64,000 nucleotides of DNA, taken from contig NZ_BMNE01000001.1 in assembly GCF_014646295.1 (NCBI RefSeq), positions 744,001 through 808,000 of the forward strand, in the 5' to 3' direction. Below the pieces are notes generated by a model. It did not search any database. It had not been told where the DNA came from and worked only from the letters and a program-made list of their open reading frames with translations. The stretch is from Nocardia rhizosphaerihabitans (lineage in GTDB: Bacteria; Actinomycetota; Actinomycetes; Mycobacteriales; Mycobacteriaceae). This document shows positions 9,840-22,694 of this stretch, one piece after another. The translations under genes were made by a program, and so were the position numbers. How positions within the stretch are numbered: position 1 is the stretch's first letter; every line of letters begins with the position of its first letter.

Positions 9840-10934
9840 ATGCGACAGAAACTGTTTCGTTCCTCTGTGGTCGTTCTGGGCACCGTACTGACGGCCACGT
9901 CGGTGGCCGCCACCGTCCTCGTGACGGCGCGTTGGCAAGTCGTCGGGGACACGGTCGAGGCAAGTGCGCGCTGGAACGACACCGACGTGGTGCTGCGGGT
10001 CTCCGACGGGGAGCGACAGCGCCGGTGGCAGTACGGCGGCAGCGGGCAGTCCACGCCGGACCCGGACAGCCGATTCCGGATCGGCAGCATCACCAAGACC
10101 TTCGTCGCCACCGTCGTGCTGCAACTGGTCGACGAAGGCAAGGTCGACCTGGACGGTTCGATCGCCGCACAGCTGCCCGACCCGATTCCCGGCGGGGACC
10201 GGATCACGGTGCGGCAGTTGATGAATCACACCAGCGGGCTCTACGACTACATGAAGGAACCCGGCATGTCGACGAACCGGTGGCGCGGCGCCGACCGTTT
10301 TCGCAGTCACGCTCCCCGCGACCTGCTCGCCACCGCGGTGCGCCACGACCCCTATTTCGCGCCGGGCGCCCGCTTCCGGTACTCGAACACCAACTACATC
10401 GCGCTCGGCCTGCTCATCGAGCACGTGACCGGGCACCGCTACGGCGACCAGATCCGCGACCGCGTCCTCACTCCCCTGCGGTTGACCGCCACCACCGTGC
10501 CCGGCGACGACCCCCGCATCCCCGCACCCGCCCTCACCGCACATCGGGATATCGACGGCGCGGGCCGGGTGGACGTGACCGAGATGAACCCGGCGCTGGA
10601 CTGGGCGGCAGGCGAAATGATTTCCACCACAGCCGATCTCGACGCGTTCTTCGCCGCGTTGCTGGGTGGCCGGCTGATCAGCCCCGCCTCGCTGGACCGG
10701 ATGCGCGAGACCGTCCCGATGGGCATGGGCTTCCACTACGGCCTCGGACTGCAGCGCTTCGCCCCACCGTGCGGTGCCGATCTGTGGGGTCACGGCGGTG
10801 AGCTGCTCGGCTACGTCTCGTATGCGTTCCGCTCGACCGACGGCCGTTCGCTGACGATGGTCCTTGGCTCGGCGGCTTCGTCGGACGCGTTGTCGCTGTT
10901 CGCCACGGTCACGGCGACGTACTGTCTTGCCTGA
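9840..10934 (+). CDS. Exported serine hydrolase, beta-lactamase class C / DD-peptidase superfamily
   Basis: Penicillin-binding-protein-like hydrolase of 364 aa, probably a D,D-carboxypeptidase or esterase. An N-terminal signal/anchor segment covers about residues 10-32 (VVVLGTVLTATSVAATVLVT). Catalytic motifs are SxxK (S83-I-T-K86 in RIGSITKTFVA), YSN (Y181-S-N183) and HGG (H318-G-G320), the class C set. ATG 9840 is used because the longer in-frame extension overlaps the CCTAGCGTCGAAA element. Substrate cannot be told from sequence. Shared promoter elements suggest co-expression with DedA in envelope maintenance. Confidence 0.88.
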   Translation: MRQKLFRSSVVVLGTVLTATSVAATVLVTARWQVVGDTVEASARWNDTDVVLRVSDGERQRRWQYGGSGQSTPDPDSRFRIGSITKTFVATVVLQLVDEGKVDLDGSIAAQLPDPIPGGDRITVRQLMNHTSGLYDYMKEPGMSTNRWRGADRFRSHAPRDLLATAVRHDPYFAPGARFRYSNTNYIALGLLIEHVTGHRYGDQIRDRVLTPLRLTATTVPGDDPRIPAPALTAHRDIDGAGRVDVTEMNPALDWAAGEMISTTADLDAFFAALLGGRLISPASLDRMRETVPMGMGFHYGLGLQRFAPPCGADLWGHGGELLGYVSYAFRSTDGRSLTMVLGSAASSDALSLFATVTATYCLA

Positions 10935-10962
10935 TCGTGGGACGCGACCAGTGAAAACGACG

Positions 10963-10993
10963 AGGCCGGGGCAGCGTTTCGCTACCCCGGCCT
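10963..10993. terminator. Bidirectional terminator hairpin between serine hydrolase and pyrF
   Basis: Perfect 9-bp GC stem AGGCCGGGG (10963-10971) / CCCCGGCCT (10985-10993) around a loop that can partly pair. It lies between convergent genes and has no long U-tract, as is usual in high-GC actinobacteria. Confidence 0.75.
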
Positions 10994-11005
10994 GTCGCGT
11001 TGTCG

Positions 11006-11831
11006 TCAGCCCTGCAGGAAGGCGAACTCCTCCTGCAGCTGAGCCATCTTGTCGCACAGCGCCGTCACCGACGGGCCCGCGTTGAGTACCTCGCGCGACA
11101 CATTGGGCACCACGGCGGCCAGGTTCGCTTCGGGGACCAGGGCGCGGATGGAGTCCGCTCCCCCGCCCTGCGCACCGACACCGGGCATCAGGATCGGCCC
11201 GTTGAGCGAGGACAGGTCCGGCGCCTCGGTGAGCGTCGCGCCGACGACCACGCCGACGGAGCCGAAACCGTGGCCCGCGTTGCGCGCCGCCGCGTGGTCG
11301 ACCATCGTCTGAGCGATCGTGCGCCCGTCCGCGGCGGTGATCCGCTGCAGTTGCGCCCCTTCGGGATTCGATGTCGCCGCGAGCACGAACACCCCGCGAT
11401 GGTTGGCCTGGGCCAGGCTCAGCGCCGGATCGAGCGACCCGAAACCGAGGTACGGCGAGACCGTCACCGCGTCCGAACCCAGTGGCCCGTCACCGAGCCA
11501 GGCGTGGGCGTAGGCGTCCATGGTGGAGCCGATGTCGCCGCGCTTGGCGTCGGCCAGCACCAGGGTGCCCGAGGCGCGCAGCACCTCGATGGTGCGTTCG
11601 AGCACCGCGAGACCGCCGGAGCCGTAGGTCTCGAAGAACGCGACCTGCGGCTTGACCAGGGCGACGCGGCCGTCGAAGGCCTCGACGCAGATCTCGGCGA
11701 ACGCCTCGAGCCCGTCGACGTCCTCGGTGAGCCCCCACGCCCGGAGCAGGCCGGGGTGGGGGTCGATGCCGACGCACAGCGGGCCGAATTCCCGCATGGC
11801 GTGCTGCAACCGGTGACCGAAGCTGTGCACG

Positions 11832-11839
<8 letters not shown>
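11006..11839 (-). CDS. pyrF: Orotidine 5'-phosphate decarboxylase (type 2)
   Basis: Last step of de novo UMP synthesis: decarboxylates OMP. The 277-aa protein belongs to the longer subfamily found in Mycobacteriales. The catalytic D-x-K-x-x-D array is D97-A-K99-R-G-D102 in [15 protein letters not shown]. The GTG start at 11839 overlaps the carB stop by 8 nt, so it is coupled to carB. It is the last gene of the pyrR-pyrF operon, followed by a terminator hairpin. Confidence 0.96.
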
Positions 11840-15193
<3,354 letters not shown>

Positions 15194-15194
<1 letters not shown>

Positions 15195-16309
15195 CAGGCT
15201 CCTTCCATGAGACCGGCGAAACGGTCGAACAGATATGCGGCGTCGTGCGGGCCTGCGGCGGCCTCGGGGTGGTACTGCACCGAGAAGGCGCGACCGTCGA
15301 GCAGTCGCACACCCTCGACGGTGCCGTCGTTGGCGCAGATGTGGGAGACCTCGGCCTTGCCGAACGGGGTGTCGAACACCTCGCCCTTCTCGCCTTCCAA
15401 CGCGAACCCGTGGTTCTGCGCGGTGATGGAGATGCGGCCGGTGCCCTCTTCGACCACCGGGATGTTGATGCCGCGGTGACCGAACTTCATCTTGTAGGTG
15501 TCGCGGCCCAGCGCCCGGCCCAGGATCTGGTTGCCGAAGCAGATTCCGAACAGCGGGATCCCGCGCTCGAGCACACCCTGGGTTAGCGCGATCGCGCCGG
15601 TCTGGGTGGCCGGGTCGCCGGGGCCGTTCGAAAGGAACACACCGTTGGGGTTCAGCGCCAGGATGTCGTCGAGGGAGGTGTTCGACGGCACCACGTGGGT
15701 GCGCACACCGCGCTCGGCGAACATGCGCGGGGTGTTGGTCTTGATGCCCAGGTCGACCGCGACGACGGTGAAGCGGTGGTCCCCGACCGGCTCGATCGTG
15801 TACATGCCGTCGGTGCTGACCTCTTCGGCCAGGTCCGCGCCGAGCATGGAGGGCTGGCCGTTGACCCGGGCCAGCAGCTCGTCGTCACCGGCGAGGGCGG
15901 CGCCGGAGAAGATGCCCGCCTTCATCGAGCCGCGGGTGCGCAGGTGGCGCACGACCGCGCGGGTGTCGATGCCGGCGATGCCGACCACGTTCTGCTTGTC
16001 GAGCTGATCCTGCAGCGTGCCCGTGGCGCGCCAGTTGGAGGAGATCGGCGAGGGGTCGCGCACGGCGTAGCCGGCGACCCAGATCTTGCCGGACTCGTCG
16101 TCCTCGTCGTTCCAGCCCGTGTTGCCGATCTGCGGGGCGGTGGCCACCACGATCTGGCGGTCGTAGCTGGGGTCGGTCAGGGTCTCCTGGTACCCGGTCA
16201 TCGCGGTGCAGAACACCGCCTCGCCCAGGGTCTGGCCCTCGGCGCCGAAGGCGGTACCGCGGAACACGCGGCCGTCCTCCAGCACGAGAGCTGCTTTGGT
16301 CTTGCTCAT
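15194..16309 (-). CDS. carA: Carbamoyl-phosphate synthase small (glutamine amidotransferase) subunit
   Basis: Hydrolyses glutamine and feeds ammonia to CarB. I take the ATG at 16309 ([13 protein letters not shown]), which overlaps the upstream membrane-gene stop as ATGA; a longer in-frame start has no support. The 371-aa protein has the CPSase small-subunit domain ([13 protein letters not shown]) and a class I amidotransferase domain with nucleophile C257 in GICFGNQ, the oxyanion region LSNGPGDP and the catalytic His/Glu in QYHPEA. Confidence 0.97.
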
Positions 16310-16812
16310 TCGTCGTCTCCCGTCGTCGCCCTGGTCGCATCCGCGGTCCATGCCGGGTACACCGTCTTGTCGTCGCCCCGGAATCCGGTATCGATCTCGG
16401 TTCCGGTCGGCAGTGTCCAGCGAATTACCAGCACACCATTCTCTGTCATCACTTTGCCCGCGTGTCCGCGTTCGGTGCGCACGGCCGTGACGGATTCCTG
16501 CGGAATCCAGATCGGCGTCGCCCCGTCGCGTTCGAGCAGGATTCCGCGTTCGAACCGCGTCAGTTCGGCGGTCGCCCGGAATCCCAGGTCACCGACCGCG
16601 ATCCGGTCCTGCCAGCTGGGCGCGATGGTGCTGCCCAGGTAGAGGCCGGTGGTCGGTTCCAGTAGTTGCGCGCCCAGCTCGGCGGGCACCGTCGGCAGTT
16701 CGCCGATCCGTGCCTGCTGTCGCGCGGCCTTCTTCTGCCAGGCTCGGTACATCAGCCACAGGCACAGGAGGAACAGGGCCAGACACCCCAATACCCACAG
16801 AGTTCTTTCCAC
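16306..16812 (-). CDS. PH-like domain membrane protein in the pyr operon
   Basis: A 168-aa protein with one N-terminal membrane helix ([18 protein letters not shown]) and a cytoplasmic remainder resembling the PH-like domain family that sits between pyrC and carA in Mycobacteriales (M. tuberculosis Rv1382 position). The GTG start at 16812 has GGAGGG upstream and lies 13 bp after the pyrC stop. Its ATGA overlap with carA ties it to the operon. Its role is unknown; it could tether or modulate the carbamoyl-phosphate/pyrimidine enzymes, but that is speculation. Confidence 0.8.
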   Translation of the reverse strand: MERTLWVLGCLALFLLCLWLMYRAWQKKAARQQARIGELPTVPAELGAQLLEPTTGLYLGSTIAPSWQDRIAVGDLGFRATAELTRFERGILLERDGATPIWIPQESVTAVRTERGHAGKVMTENGVLVIRWTLPTGTEIDTGFRGDDKTVYPAWTADATRATTGDDE

Positions 16813-16825
16813 GTTCCTGGCCCTC

Positions 16826-18124
16826 CTAGATCCCGGCAGCCTTGCCCTCGCGGGCAGTTACCCGGCCGCGCAGCACGGTGGCTGACACCTGGGCCGGGAA
16901 CGTCATGTCCTCGAACGGCGTGTTGTTCGAGATGCTCGCCAGTTCGGCGCCGTGCACCGTCCACTCGGCGTCGGGGTCGATCAGCGTCAGGTTGGCCGGT
17001 TCACCGACGGCGATCGGGCGGCCGTGGTCGTCGAGGCCGACGATCGCGGCGGGCTTCTCGCTCATCACCCGCGCGACACCGCGCCAGTCGAGCAGGCCGG
17101 GCTGGACCATCGTCTGGACGATGATCGACAGCGCGGTCTCGAGGCCGAGCATGCCGGGGCGGGCGGCGGCGAACTCGCAGCACTTGTCCTGCTCGGCGTG
17201 CGGGGCGTGGTCGGTGGCGACGCAGTCGATGACACCGTCGGCCAGTGCCTGACGCAGGGCGGCGACGTCGGCGGACTCGCGCAGCGGCGGGTTGACCTTG
17301 TTGACCGCGTCGTAGGTCTCGAGGCGCGAGTCGTCGAGCAGCAGGTGGTGCGGGGTGACCTCGGCGGTGATCGAGATGCCCTGGGACTTGGCCCATTTCA
17401 CCAGTTCGACGGTGCCTGCGGTGGAGGCGTGGCAGATGTGCACGCGGGCGCCGGCGTCGCGAGCCAGCAGCGCGTCGCGGGCGACGATCGACTCCTCGGC
17501 GGCGCGCGGCCACCCGGCCAGGCCGAGGCGGGCGGCGTTGGGGCCCTCGTGCGCGACGGCGCCCTTGGTCAGCCGCGGCTCCTCCGCGTGCTGGGCGATG
17601 AGCACGCCGAGGGAGTTCGCGTATTCGAGGGCGCGGCGCATGATCAGCGGGTCGTAGACGCAGTGGCCGTCGTCGGAGAACATCCGCACCTGGCCGACAC
17701 CTGCGGCCATGGTGCCCATCTCGGCGAGCTGCTTGCCTTCGAGTCCGACCGTGACCGCGCCGACCGGGAACACGTCGACCAGGCCGACCTCCTGGCCGCG
17801 CCGCCACACGTGATCGGTGATGACGTGCGAGTCGGCGACCGGGTTGGTGTTGGCCATCGCGAACACCGCGGTGTAACCGCCGAGTGCGGCTGCGGCCGAA
17901 CCGGTTTCGATGGTCTCGGTGTCTTCGCGGCCGGGCTCACGCAGGTGGGTGTGCAGGTCGACGAAGCCGGGCAGCAGGATCTGGCCGTTGCCGTCGATCA
18001 CCTCGGCGTCGGCCGACGCCTCGATGCCGGTGCCGATCTCGGCGATGACGGTGCCGCGCACCAGCACGTCGACCGGCTCGCCCTCACCGTAGGGCTTCAC
18101 ATTCTTGATCAGCAGTTCACTCAC
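16826..18124 (-). CDS. pyrC: Dihydroorotase
   Basis: Cyclises carbamoyl-aspartate to dihydroorotate. The 432-aa protein is a class I amidohydrolase: metal ligands H58 and H60 with R62 in [13 protein letters not shown], and the catalytic Asp in [14 protein letters not shown] near residue 305. I start it at GTG 18124, which overlaps the pyrB stop (GTGA, 4 nt) with AGGAGG upstream. Confidence 0.96.
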   Translation of the reverse strand: MSELLIKNVKPYGEGEPVDVLVRGTVIAEIGTGIEASADAEVIDGNGQILLPGFVDLHTHLREPGREDTETIETGSAAAALGGYTAVFAMANTNPVADSHVITDHVWRRGQEVGLVDVFPVGAVTVGLEGKQLAEMGTMAAGVGQVRMFSDDGHCVYDPLIMRRALEYANSLGVLIAQHAEEPRLTKGAVAHEGPNAARLGLAGWPRAAEESIVARDALLARDAGARVHICHASTAGTVELVKWAKSQGISITAEVTPHHLLLDDSRLETYDAVNKVNPPLRESADVAALRQALADGVIDCVATDHAPHAEQDKCCEFAAARPGMLGLETALSIIVQTMVQPGLLDWRGVARVMSEKPAAIVGLDDHGRPIAVGEPANLTLIDPDAEWTVHGAELASISNNTPFEDMTFPAQVSATVLRGRVTAREGKAAGI

Positions 18125-19077
18125 GCCGCCACCTCCTGGGTGCCGACGAGCAGCCGGAACAACACGGCCATCCGCATGTGCACTCCGTTCGTCACCTGTT
18201 GCAGGACCGCCGCTTTCGGCGAATCGGCGACCGCCGAGGCGATTTCCATGCCGCGCAGCATGGGACCGGGGTGCAGCACCACCGCGTCGTCGCCGAGCAC
18301 GCCGAGCCTGCGCTCGGACAGTCCGTAGTTGATCGAGTATTCGCGGGCCGACGGGAAGAAGCCGCCGTTCATCCGCTCGGCCTGCACCCGCAGCATCATG
18401 ACCGCGTCGGCGCCGGGCAGTTCGGCGTCGAGGGAGGTGGCGACCCGGCACGGCCAGCTCTCCACGCCCACCGGCAGCAGGGTGCGCGGCGCGACCAGCA
18501 CCACTTCGGCGCCGAGGGTGTCGAGCAGGAAGACGTTCGAGCGGGCGACCCGGCTGTGCAGGATGTCGCCGACCAGCACGATCCGCTTGCCCTCGATGTC
18601 GCCGAGGCGCTGACGCAGGGTCAGCGCGTCGAGCAGCGCCTGGGTGGGGTGCTGGTGGGTGCCGTCACCGGCGTTGATGATCGAAGGCGCGGCGCGGTTC
18701 TCCTCGCGCGCCCACTGTTCCATCCAGCGCGCGATCTGGTGCGCGGCGCCGGAGGCCGGGTGGCGCACGATCAGCGCGTCGGCGCCTGCCGCGTGCAGGG
18801 TCAGCGCGGTGTCGCGCAGCGATTCGCCCTTGGAGACCGAGGAGCTCGAGGCGCTGACGTTGATCACGTCGGCGCTCATCCACTTACCCGCGACCTCGAA
18901 GGACACCCGGGTGCGGGTGGAGTTCTCGTAGAACACCGTCATCACGGTGCGGCCCCGCAGGGTCGGCAGCTTCTTCACCTCGCGCCCGAGCAGGGCCTGT
19001 TCGAAGCGCTCGGCTTCGTCGAGGAGTTCGGTGGCGGTGCCTCGATCGAGATCGGCGACCGTCAGTAGGTGTTTCAC
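18121..19077 (-). CDS. pyrB: Aspartate carbamoyltransferase catalytic subunit
   Basis: Condenses carbamoyl phosphate with aspartate. The 318-aa protein has the carbamoyl-phosphate motif STRTR (residues 53-57), the HPASGAAHQ loop, the [13 protein letters not shown] signature and the HPGPMLRG motif. The start is GTG 19077, overlapping the pyrR stop as GTGA. No pyrI regulatory subunit gene is present, as is normal for actinobacteria. Confidence 0.96.
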   Translation of the reverse strand: MKHLLTVADLDRGTATELLDEAERFEQALLGREVKKLPTLRGRTVMTVFYENSTRTRVSFEVAGKWMSADVINVSASSSSVSKGESLRDTALTLHAAGADALIVRHPASGAAHQIARWMEQWAREENRAAPSIINAGDGTHQHPTQALLDALTLRQRLGDIEGKRIVLVGDILHSRVARSNVFLLDTLGAEVVLVAPRTLLPVGVESWPCRVATSLDAELPGADAVMMLRVQAERMNGGFFPSAREYSINYGLSERRLGVLGDDAVVLHPGPMLRGMEIASAVADSPKAAVLQQVTNGVHMRMAVLFRLLVGTQEVAA

Positions 19078-19706
19078 GCCTGCGCCTCCTGGTGCAGATA
19101 CACACCATCGTGTCCGTCGTGTTCGGTGAGCAGGACCGAGATGTCCTCGGCGCGCGAGGTCGGCACGTTCTTGCCGACGTAGTCGGCGCGGATCGGCAGT
19201 TCGCGGTGGCCGCGGTCGATGAGCACCGCCAGCTGCACCGCGCGGGGGCGGCCGAGGTCGCGCAGGCCGTCGAGGGCCGAGCGGACGGTGCGGCCGGAGA
19301 ACAGCACGTCGTCGACGAGGACGACCAGGGCGTTCTCGATGCCGCCGTCGGGCACCGAGGTGCGCTCGAGCGGGCGGTGCGGACGGCTGCGCAGGTCGTC
19401 GCGGTAGAGGGTTATGTCGAGCGAGCCCAGCGCGGGCCGCACGCCGGAGAACTCCTCGATCTTGGCCGCGAGCCGGTTGGCCAGCGTGGTGCCGCGGGTC
19501 GGGATGCCCATGAGAACCACCCGCGGTGCGTCGGCATCGCCGGAATCCAGGGCGGTCTTCTCGATGATCTGATGCGCGATGCGCGCGACGGTCCGGTGCA
19601 CGTCCGATGGCGACAACAGCTCGCGCCCGGCTGCCACCCACTCGGGAGTGTGCCGCTGCGATGTTTCGCCCGCGCCGGTTTTGGCCGCCCGTTCGGGCAC
19701 AGCCAT
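19074..19706 (-). CDS. pyrR: Bifunctional pyr operon regulator / uracil phosphoribosyltransferase
   Basis: UMP-responsive RNA-binding regulator of pyrimidine genes, with uracil phosphoribosyltransferase activity in family members. The 210-aa protein has the type I PRTase PRPP loop [13 protein letters not shown] and the flexible-loop region around [18 protein letters not shown] ~20-residue N-terminal extension precedes the conserved core. The ATG at 19706 has AAGGAGGT upstream. It leads the operon pyrR-pyrB-pyrC-PH-carA-carB-pyrF, joined by short overlaps and one 13-bp gap. Confidence 0.95.
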   Translation of the reverse strand: MAVPERAAKTGAGETSQRHTPEWVAAGRELLSPSDVHRTVARIAHQIIEKTALDSGDADAPRVVLMGIPTRGTTLANRLAAKIEEFSGVRPALGSLDITLYRDDLRSRPHRPLERTSVPDGGIENALVVLVDDVLFSGRTVRSALDGLRDLGRPRAVQLAVLIDRGHRELPIRADYVGKNVPTSRAEDISVLLTEHDGHDGVYLHQEAQA

Positions 19707-19710
19707 GCCG

Positions 19711-19741
19711 ACCTCCTTCCCCGCCTCACCGGACGGTCCGT
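19711..19741 (-). promoter_or_regulatory. PyrR-binding loop beside the pyrR Shine-Dalgarno
   Basis: The pyrR leader contains GTCCGGTGAGGC (complement of 19723-19734), an exact match to the known PyrR-binding loop consensus RUCCNGNGAGGY. It is flanked by CCG/CGG pairing that makes a short stem-loop. The Shine-Dalgarno AAGGAGGT (complement of 19711-19718) lies 4 nt downstream. No terminator/antiterminator pair is visible, so PyrR-UMP binding most likely blocks translation initiation, as reported for mycobacterial pyr leaders. A candidate -10, TAAGGT, is at 19766-19771. Confidence 0.75.
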
Positions 19742-20164
19742 TAAAGGATGCCTAACTCGGGCTCCACCTTATCAGCGTCCGAACCCACCTCTGACCAGGT
19801 CGTCCCGCCTGTGAGCGCCGCCACGGACCCCGCATGGCGAGCGTGGGTGCGGCGGCGATCACAGGCCGATCGAAAGCCCTGCGAGCGCGGCGGTTTCCAG
19901 CCACGGTGCGATCGGCTCCGTCTTGTCGGCCACCGGAGCGCCGACTACACTGTGATGCGCACCACAGCCGGTAGAGCGGATGTGGTGCCGCCGTTCAGCG
20001 CAAGCGTGGCCCGATCGGAGCGCCGGGTCACGGTGCTCTATCGCGACCCCCTCTCGATGAGCCGGGCCCTGTCAGTCGCTCCTCTCCTGCTCGACCGCTG
20101 GATCTTGACCGCGGGCGGGCGATTTCGCGGAATCTTCCGCACCTTTCGGCAAGGAGATGACGTG
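19742..20164. other. Intergenic region between pyrR and the ABM-like gene
   Basis: The left part carries the pyrR leader and promoter (minus strand). The right part is the upstream region of the plus-strand ABM-like gene. An in-frame ATG at 19954 could extend that gene by 70 residues, but the extension is Arg/Ser-rich and unlike a domain, so I leave it out. Confidence 0.45.
19923..19951 (+). promoter_or_regulatory. Candidate sigma-70-type promoter for the ABM-like gene
   Basis: TTGTCG (19923-19928) and TACACT (19946-19951) are separated by exactly 17 bp. This would give a 5' UTR of about 205 nt before the ABM-like start at 20165. Confidence 0.4.
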
Positions 20165-20455
20165 ATGGCTGTTGCTGTCGAACTCGATTTCCCCGGCACG
20201 ACGATGGAGCAGTATGACCAAATCTTGGCGAAGATGGGGTTCAAGCCCGGAGGTACCGGCGGGCCGGGATTGATCTTTCATCTGGCCAGGAAGACCGACG
20301 ACGGGTTTCATGTCACCGATGTGTGGGAGTCCGCGGGCCAGTTCCAGGAGTTCGCCCAGAACACCATCGGGCCGCTGTCCCAGGAGGTCGGCATCACCAC
20401 CCAGCCCACCGTCACCATCCACGAGATCCACAACTATCTGACCCAGGGAAGCTGA
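20165..20455 (+). CDS. Small protein resembling dimeric alpha/beta-barrel (ABM-like) family
   Basis: A 96-aa cytoplasmic protein, MAVAVELDFPGTTMEQYDQI to the stop. The pattern resembles antibiotic-biosynthesis-monooxygenase/stress-responsive alpha-beta barrels: an N-terminal strand, the GGPGLIFHLARKTDDGFHV strand pair and a VTDVWESAGQFQEF helix. AAGGAGA precedes the start (GTG 20162 or ATG 20165). It converges on the AraC-type gene 41 bp away. Enzymatic activity is not established; many such barrels are catabolic or heme-associated. Confidence 0.75.
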   Translation: MAVAVELDFPGTTMEQYDQILAKMGFKPGGTGGPGLIFHLARKTDDGFHVTDVWESAGQFQEFAQNTIGPLSQEVGITTQPTVTIHEIHNYLTQGS

Positions 20456-20495
20456 GGCGTGATCTCCCCGATCGTGAACAGCGTGTCCGTGGCGC

Positions 20496-21287
20496 TCAGC
20501 GTGCCGTCTCCTCTTGGGGGAGAAGCAAGCCCGGATCGTCGACGATGATGCGGGCGCCGGCGCCGAGCAGGTCGGCGGCGGTGAGGCCGAACATGGCGTG
20601 GAAGGTGTCGCTGAAGTGGGAGGGGCTGGCGAAACCGGCATTCGCGGCGGCGGTGGTGAGATCGGCGCCGTCGGCGACCGCCCGGCCGACGGCGAGCATG
20701 CGGGCCCACACCCGGTAGCGCCGGAAGGTGGTTCCTGCCTGGGCCGAGAACAGGTGCAGCAGGCGGGATTTCGACAGGTGGACCGCGGCGGCGAGCTGAT
20801 CTGCGGAGATCGCGGCGGCGGGATCGGCGCACAGGATGGCAGTCGCTGTGGCGATCCGTGGATCGATGTCGGGTGTGCGCGCGCCGCAGGCGAGATCGAG
20901 GACGGCGGCGGGCGCGGAGTCGGCGGCACGGCGGATCAGTGTGGTCTCCTCGACGTGGTCGAAGCCGAAACCGCCTGTCTGTTCGAGCATCCGGTCCCGG
21001 CAGGCGGCGGCGCGTGGTGAGCCGGAGTCGAGGTAGCAGAACAGCATTCGCCCGTCGGCGACGATGCGGTGCGGAGTGCGCGGTGGGACCAGCACAGTGC
21101 GGACCGTCCGGGCGCCGATCGCGTCGGCGTGCACCGTGAACGGTGTGTCGAGCCCGACCGCCAGGCACGCCACGGATCCGGAATGCCGGTCAAGTCGCAG
21201 CGACGGGCCGAGGTAGAGGGCGTGCCCGGCCCCCAGCCACACCGTCGCCGGAGGACGGCACGTTTCCGGAAGTGGCGCTGCGCCCAT
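20496..21287 (-). CDS. AraC family transcriptional regulator
   Basis: A ~263-aa regulator. An N-terminal cupin-like sensor region (WLGAGHALYLGPSLRLDRHS, VPPRTPHRIV) is followed by a C-terminal AraC double helix-turn-helix (about residues 165-250) with ISADQLAAAVHLSKSRLLHL and NAGFASPSHFSDTFHAMFG. I chose the ATG at 21287, 44 bp from the divergent membrane gene; an in-frame start at 21332 would overlap that gene. The divergent pair suggests it controls its neighbour. Confidence 0.85.
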   Translation of the reverse strand: MGAAPLPETCRPPATVWLGAGHALYLGPSLRLDRHSGSVACLAVGLDTPFTVHADAIGARTVRTVLVPPRTPHRIVADGRMLFCYLDSGSPRAAACRDRMLEQTGGFGFDHVEETTLIRRAADSAPAAVLDLACGARTPDIDPRIATATAILCADPAAAISADQLAAAVHLSKSRLLHLFSAQAGTTFRRYRVWARMLAVGRAVADGADLTTAAANAGFASPSHFSDTFHAMFGLTAADLLGAGARIIVDDPGLLLPQEETAR

Positions 21288-21330
21288 GCCCGCAATGCTT
21301 GCACGACAGGTGTCGAACGAAGGCGGGGAC

Positions 21331-21714
21331 ATGGTCGGAGAAATTGTCGGCGGGGTGCTGCTGGTGGGTGTGGGCCTGGTGCATGTGGTGCCGGGTGTGG
21401 TCGCGTTGGCGCCGGGGCGCGCGGCGGCGGTCTACGGCACCGCGATCACGAACCGGGATCTCGAGCTGTTGCTGCGCCATCGTGCGGTGTTGCTCGCCCT
21501 GGTCGGGATCGGATTGATCGTCGGCGCGTTCGTGCCGTCGGTGCGCGGGGTGACCATCGCGGCCGGAATCATCAGCACCAGTTCGTTTCTCGTGCTCGCC
21601 GCCGTGGTCGGCCTCGGTGATCTCGGCGCCCCGACCAAGCGGGTGGCACGGGTCGACGTGGGCGCTCTCGCCGCGCTGGTCGTCGCCGCGCTTTTGTTCG
21701 GCTTCACCGGGTGA
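21331..21714 (+). CDS. Small four-helix membrane protein divergent from AraC regulator
   Basis: A 127-aa integral membrane protein with four predicted helices: VGGVLLVGVGLVHVVPGVVA, AVLLALVGIGLIVGAFV, ISTSSFLVLAAVVGLG and GALAALVVAALLFGF. ATG 21331 has AAGGCGGGG upstream. It resembles the small membrane proteins that accompany AraC/TetR regulators in actinobacteria. No catalytic motif is visible and the function is unknown. Confidence 0.75.
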   Translation: MVGEIVGGVLLVGVGLVHVVPGVVALAPGRAAAVYGTAITNRDLELLLRHRAVLLALVGIGLIVGAFVPSVRGVTIAAGIISTSSFLVLAAVVGLGDLGAPTKRVARVDVGALAALVVAALLFGFTG

Positions 21715-21876
21715 CGGCGCGACATCCGGCCGTGCGGCCGCCACGGGCTACCCGAGCTGGTCCACCTCAGACGAGGTCATCGCCGAGGAGCGTCGTCTAC
21801 GAACTCCGGTGCGACAGCCGCAGCCCACTTCATAGACAACCCACGGGATCATCACTGTGACAGCTCATTCGGCGCA

Positions 21877-22665
21877 CTACGCCCAGGTCGCAGTCTCCGG
21901 GTCGATACCGTGCGCCCGCGCGTTGGCGTCGATGAGCGCACTCAGCCAGGCGGTCAACCCAGGCTCGATGGCGTCGTAGAACGCGGTGTAGTCCGGGTCG
22001 GCCACATAGCGCCGCCCGAGACAGACCTGCATCGCGTGGGTGCAGTCGAAGTAGACGGCGATCGAAGCGCGATGCCGTTCGGCCAGTGCGTCGGCGCGGG
22101 GGCTGCCGGGGGTGACGCCCGCGCGCAGAGCCTCGGCCAAGTCGGCGTGCAGGGCGGCGGTATCGTCGGTGATGCGCTGCCACTCTCCCGCCGACCTGGC
22201 CGCGGCGCGCTCGGCGTACTGGGCCCACCGAGGAGTGTCACCCCACCGTTCGCGAGCCTCGTCCACCCAGGACGGCTGCCAGTCCGCACCGAAGATCGCG
22301 ACCTGTTCCTGCGCGGACAGCAGGATGCCCGATTCTCTGGCCTCGATCATCCGGTCCATGGCCGCGGTCATCCGCTGCAGGCGCAGTGTCTTGGCGTGCA
22401 GTGCCTCGCGTTGGCGGCGCAGGGTGGCCATGGCGTCGGCGGCGGGCGCGTCCAGCAGGTCGCCGATCTCGTCCAGTGCCACGCCCAGTTCCCGGTAGAC
22501 GAGCACGCGCTGGGCGCGGGCCAGGTCGACCGCCGTGTACAGGCGGTAGCCGGCGGCGGTGCGGTCGGACGGGTGCACCAGCCCGACCGCGTCCCAATGG
22601 TGCAGCGTGCGCGTCGTGACGCCGAGCAGTTCGGCGGCGGCGCCGACGGTGAGCGGTTCGGACAC
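21877..22665 (-). CDS. TipA-type MerR family regulator with TipAS-like ligand domain
   Basis: A 262-aa regulator. The N-terminal MerR winged helix-turn-helix (residues 1-70: TVGAAAELLGVTTRTLHHWD, then GYRLYTAVDLARAQ) is followed by a coiled coil (about 75-115) and a C-terminal TipAS-like domain. That domain has the hallmarks WGDTPRWAQYAERAA, CTHAMQVCLGRRYVADPDYT and APGL-type IEPGLTAWL. TipAS domains bind thiopeptides and other hydrophobic drugs. The start is GTG 22665; GTG 22698 would overlap the VOC stop as GTGA and is a possible alternative. It follows the VOC gene in one transcript under a MerR-type promoter. Confidence 0.85.
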   Translation of the reverse strand: MSEPLTVGAAAELLGVTTRTLHHWDAVGLVHPSDRTAAGYRLYTAVDLARAQRVLVYRELGVALDEIGDLLDAPAADAMATLRRQREALHAKTLRLQRMTAAMDRMIEARESGILLSAQEQVAIFGADWQPSWVDEARERWGDTPRWAQYAERAAARSAGEWQRITDDTAALHADLAEALRAGVTPGSPRADALAERHRASIAVYFDCTHAMQVCLGRRYVADPDYTAFYDAIEPGLTAWLSALIDANARAHGIDPETATWA

Positions 22666-22694
22666 GGCGTCCAGTGTGCCGTGCCCGATGACCG

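Noticed and set aside
19954..20164. N-terminal extension of the ABM-like protein from ATG 19954
   Set aside because: The added 70 residues are Arg/Ser-rich without domain similarity, and a good AAGGAGA site precedes the 20165 start.
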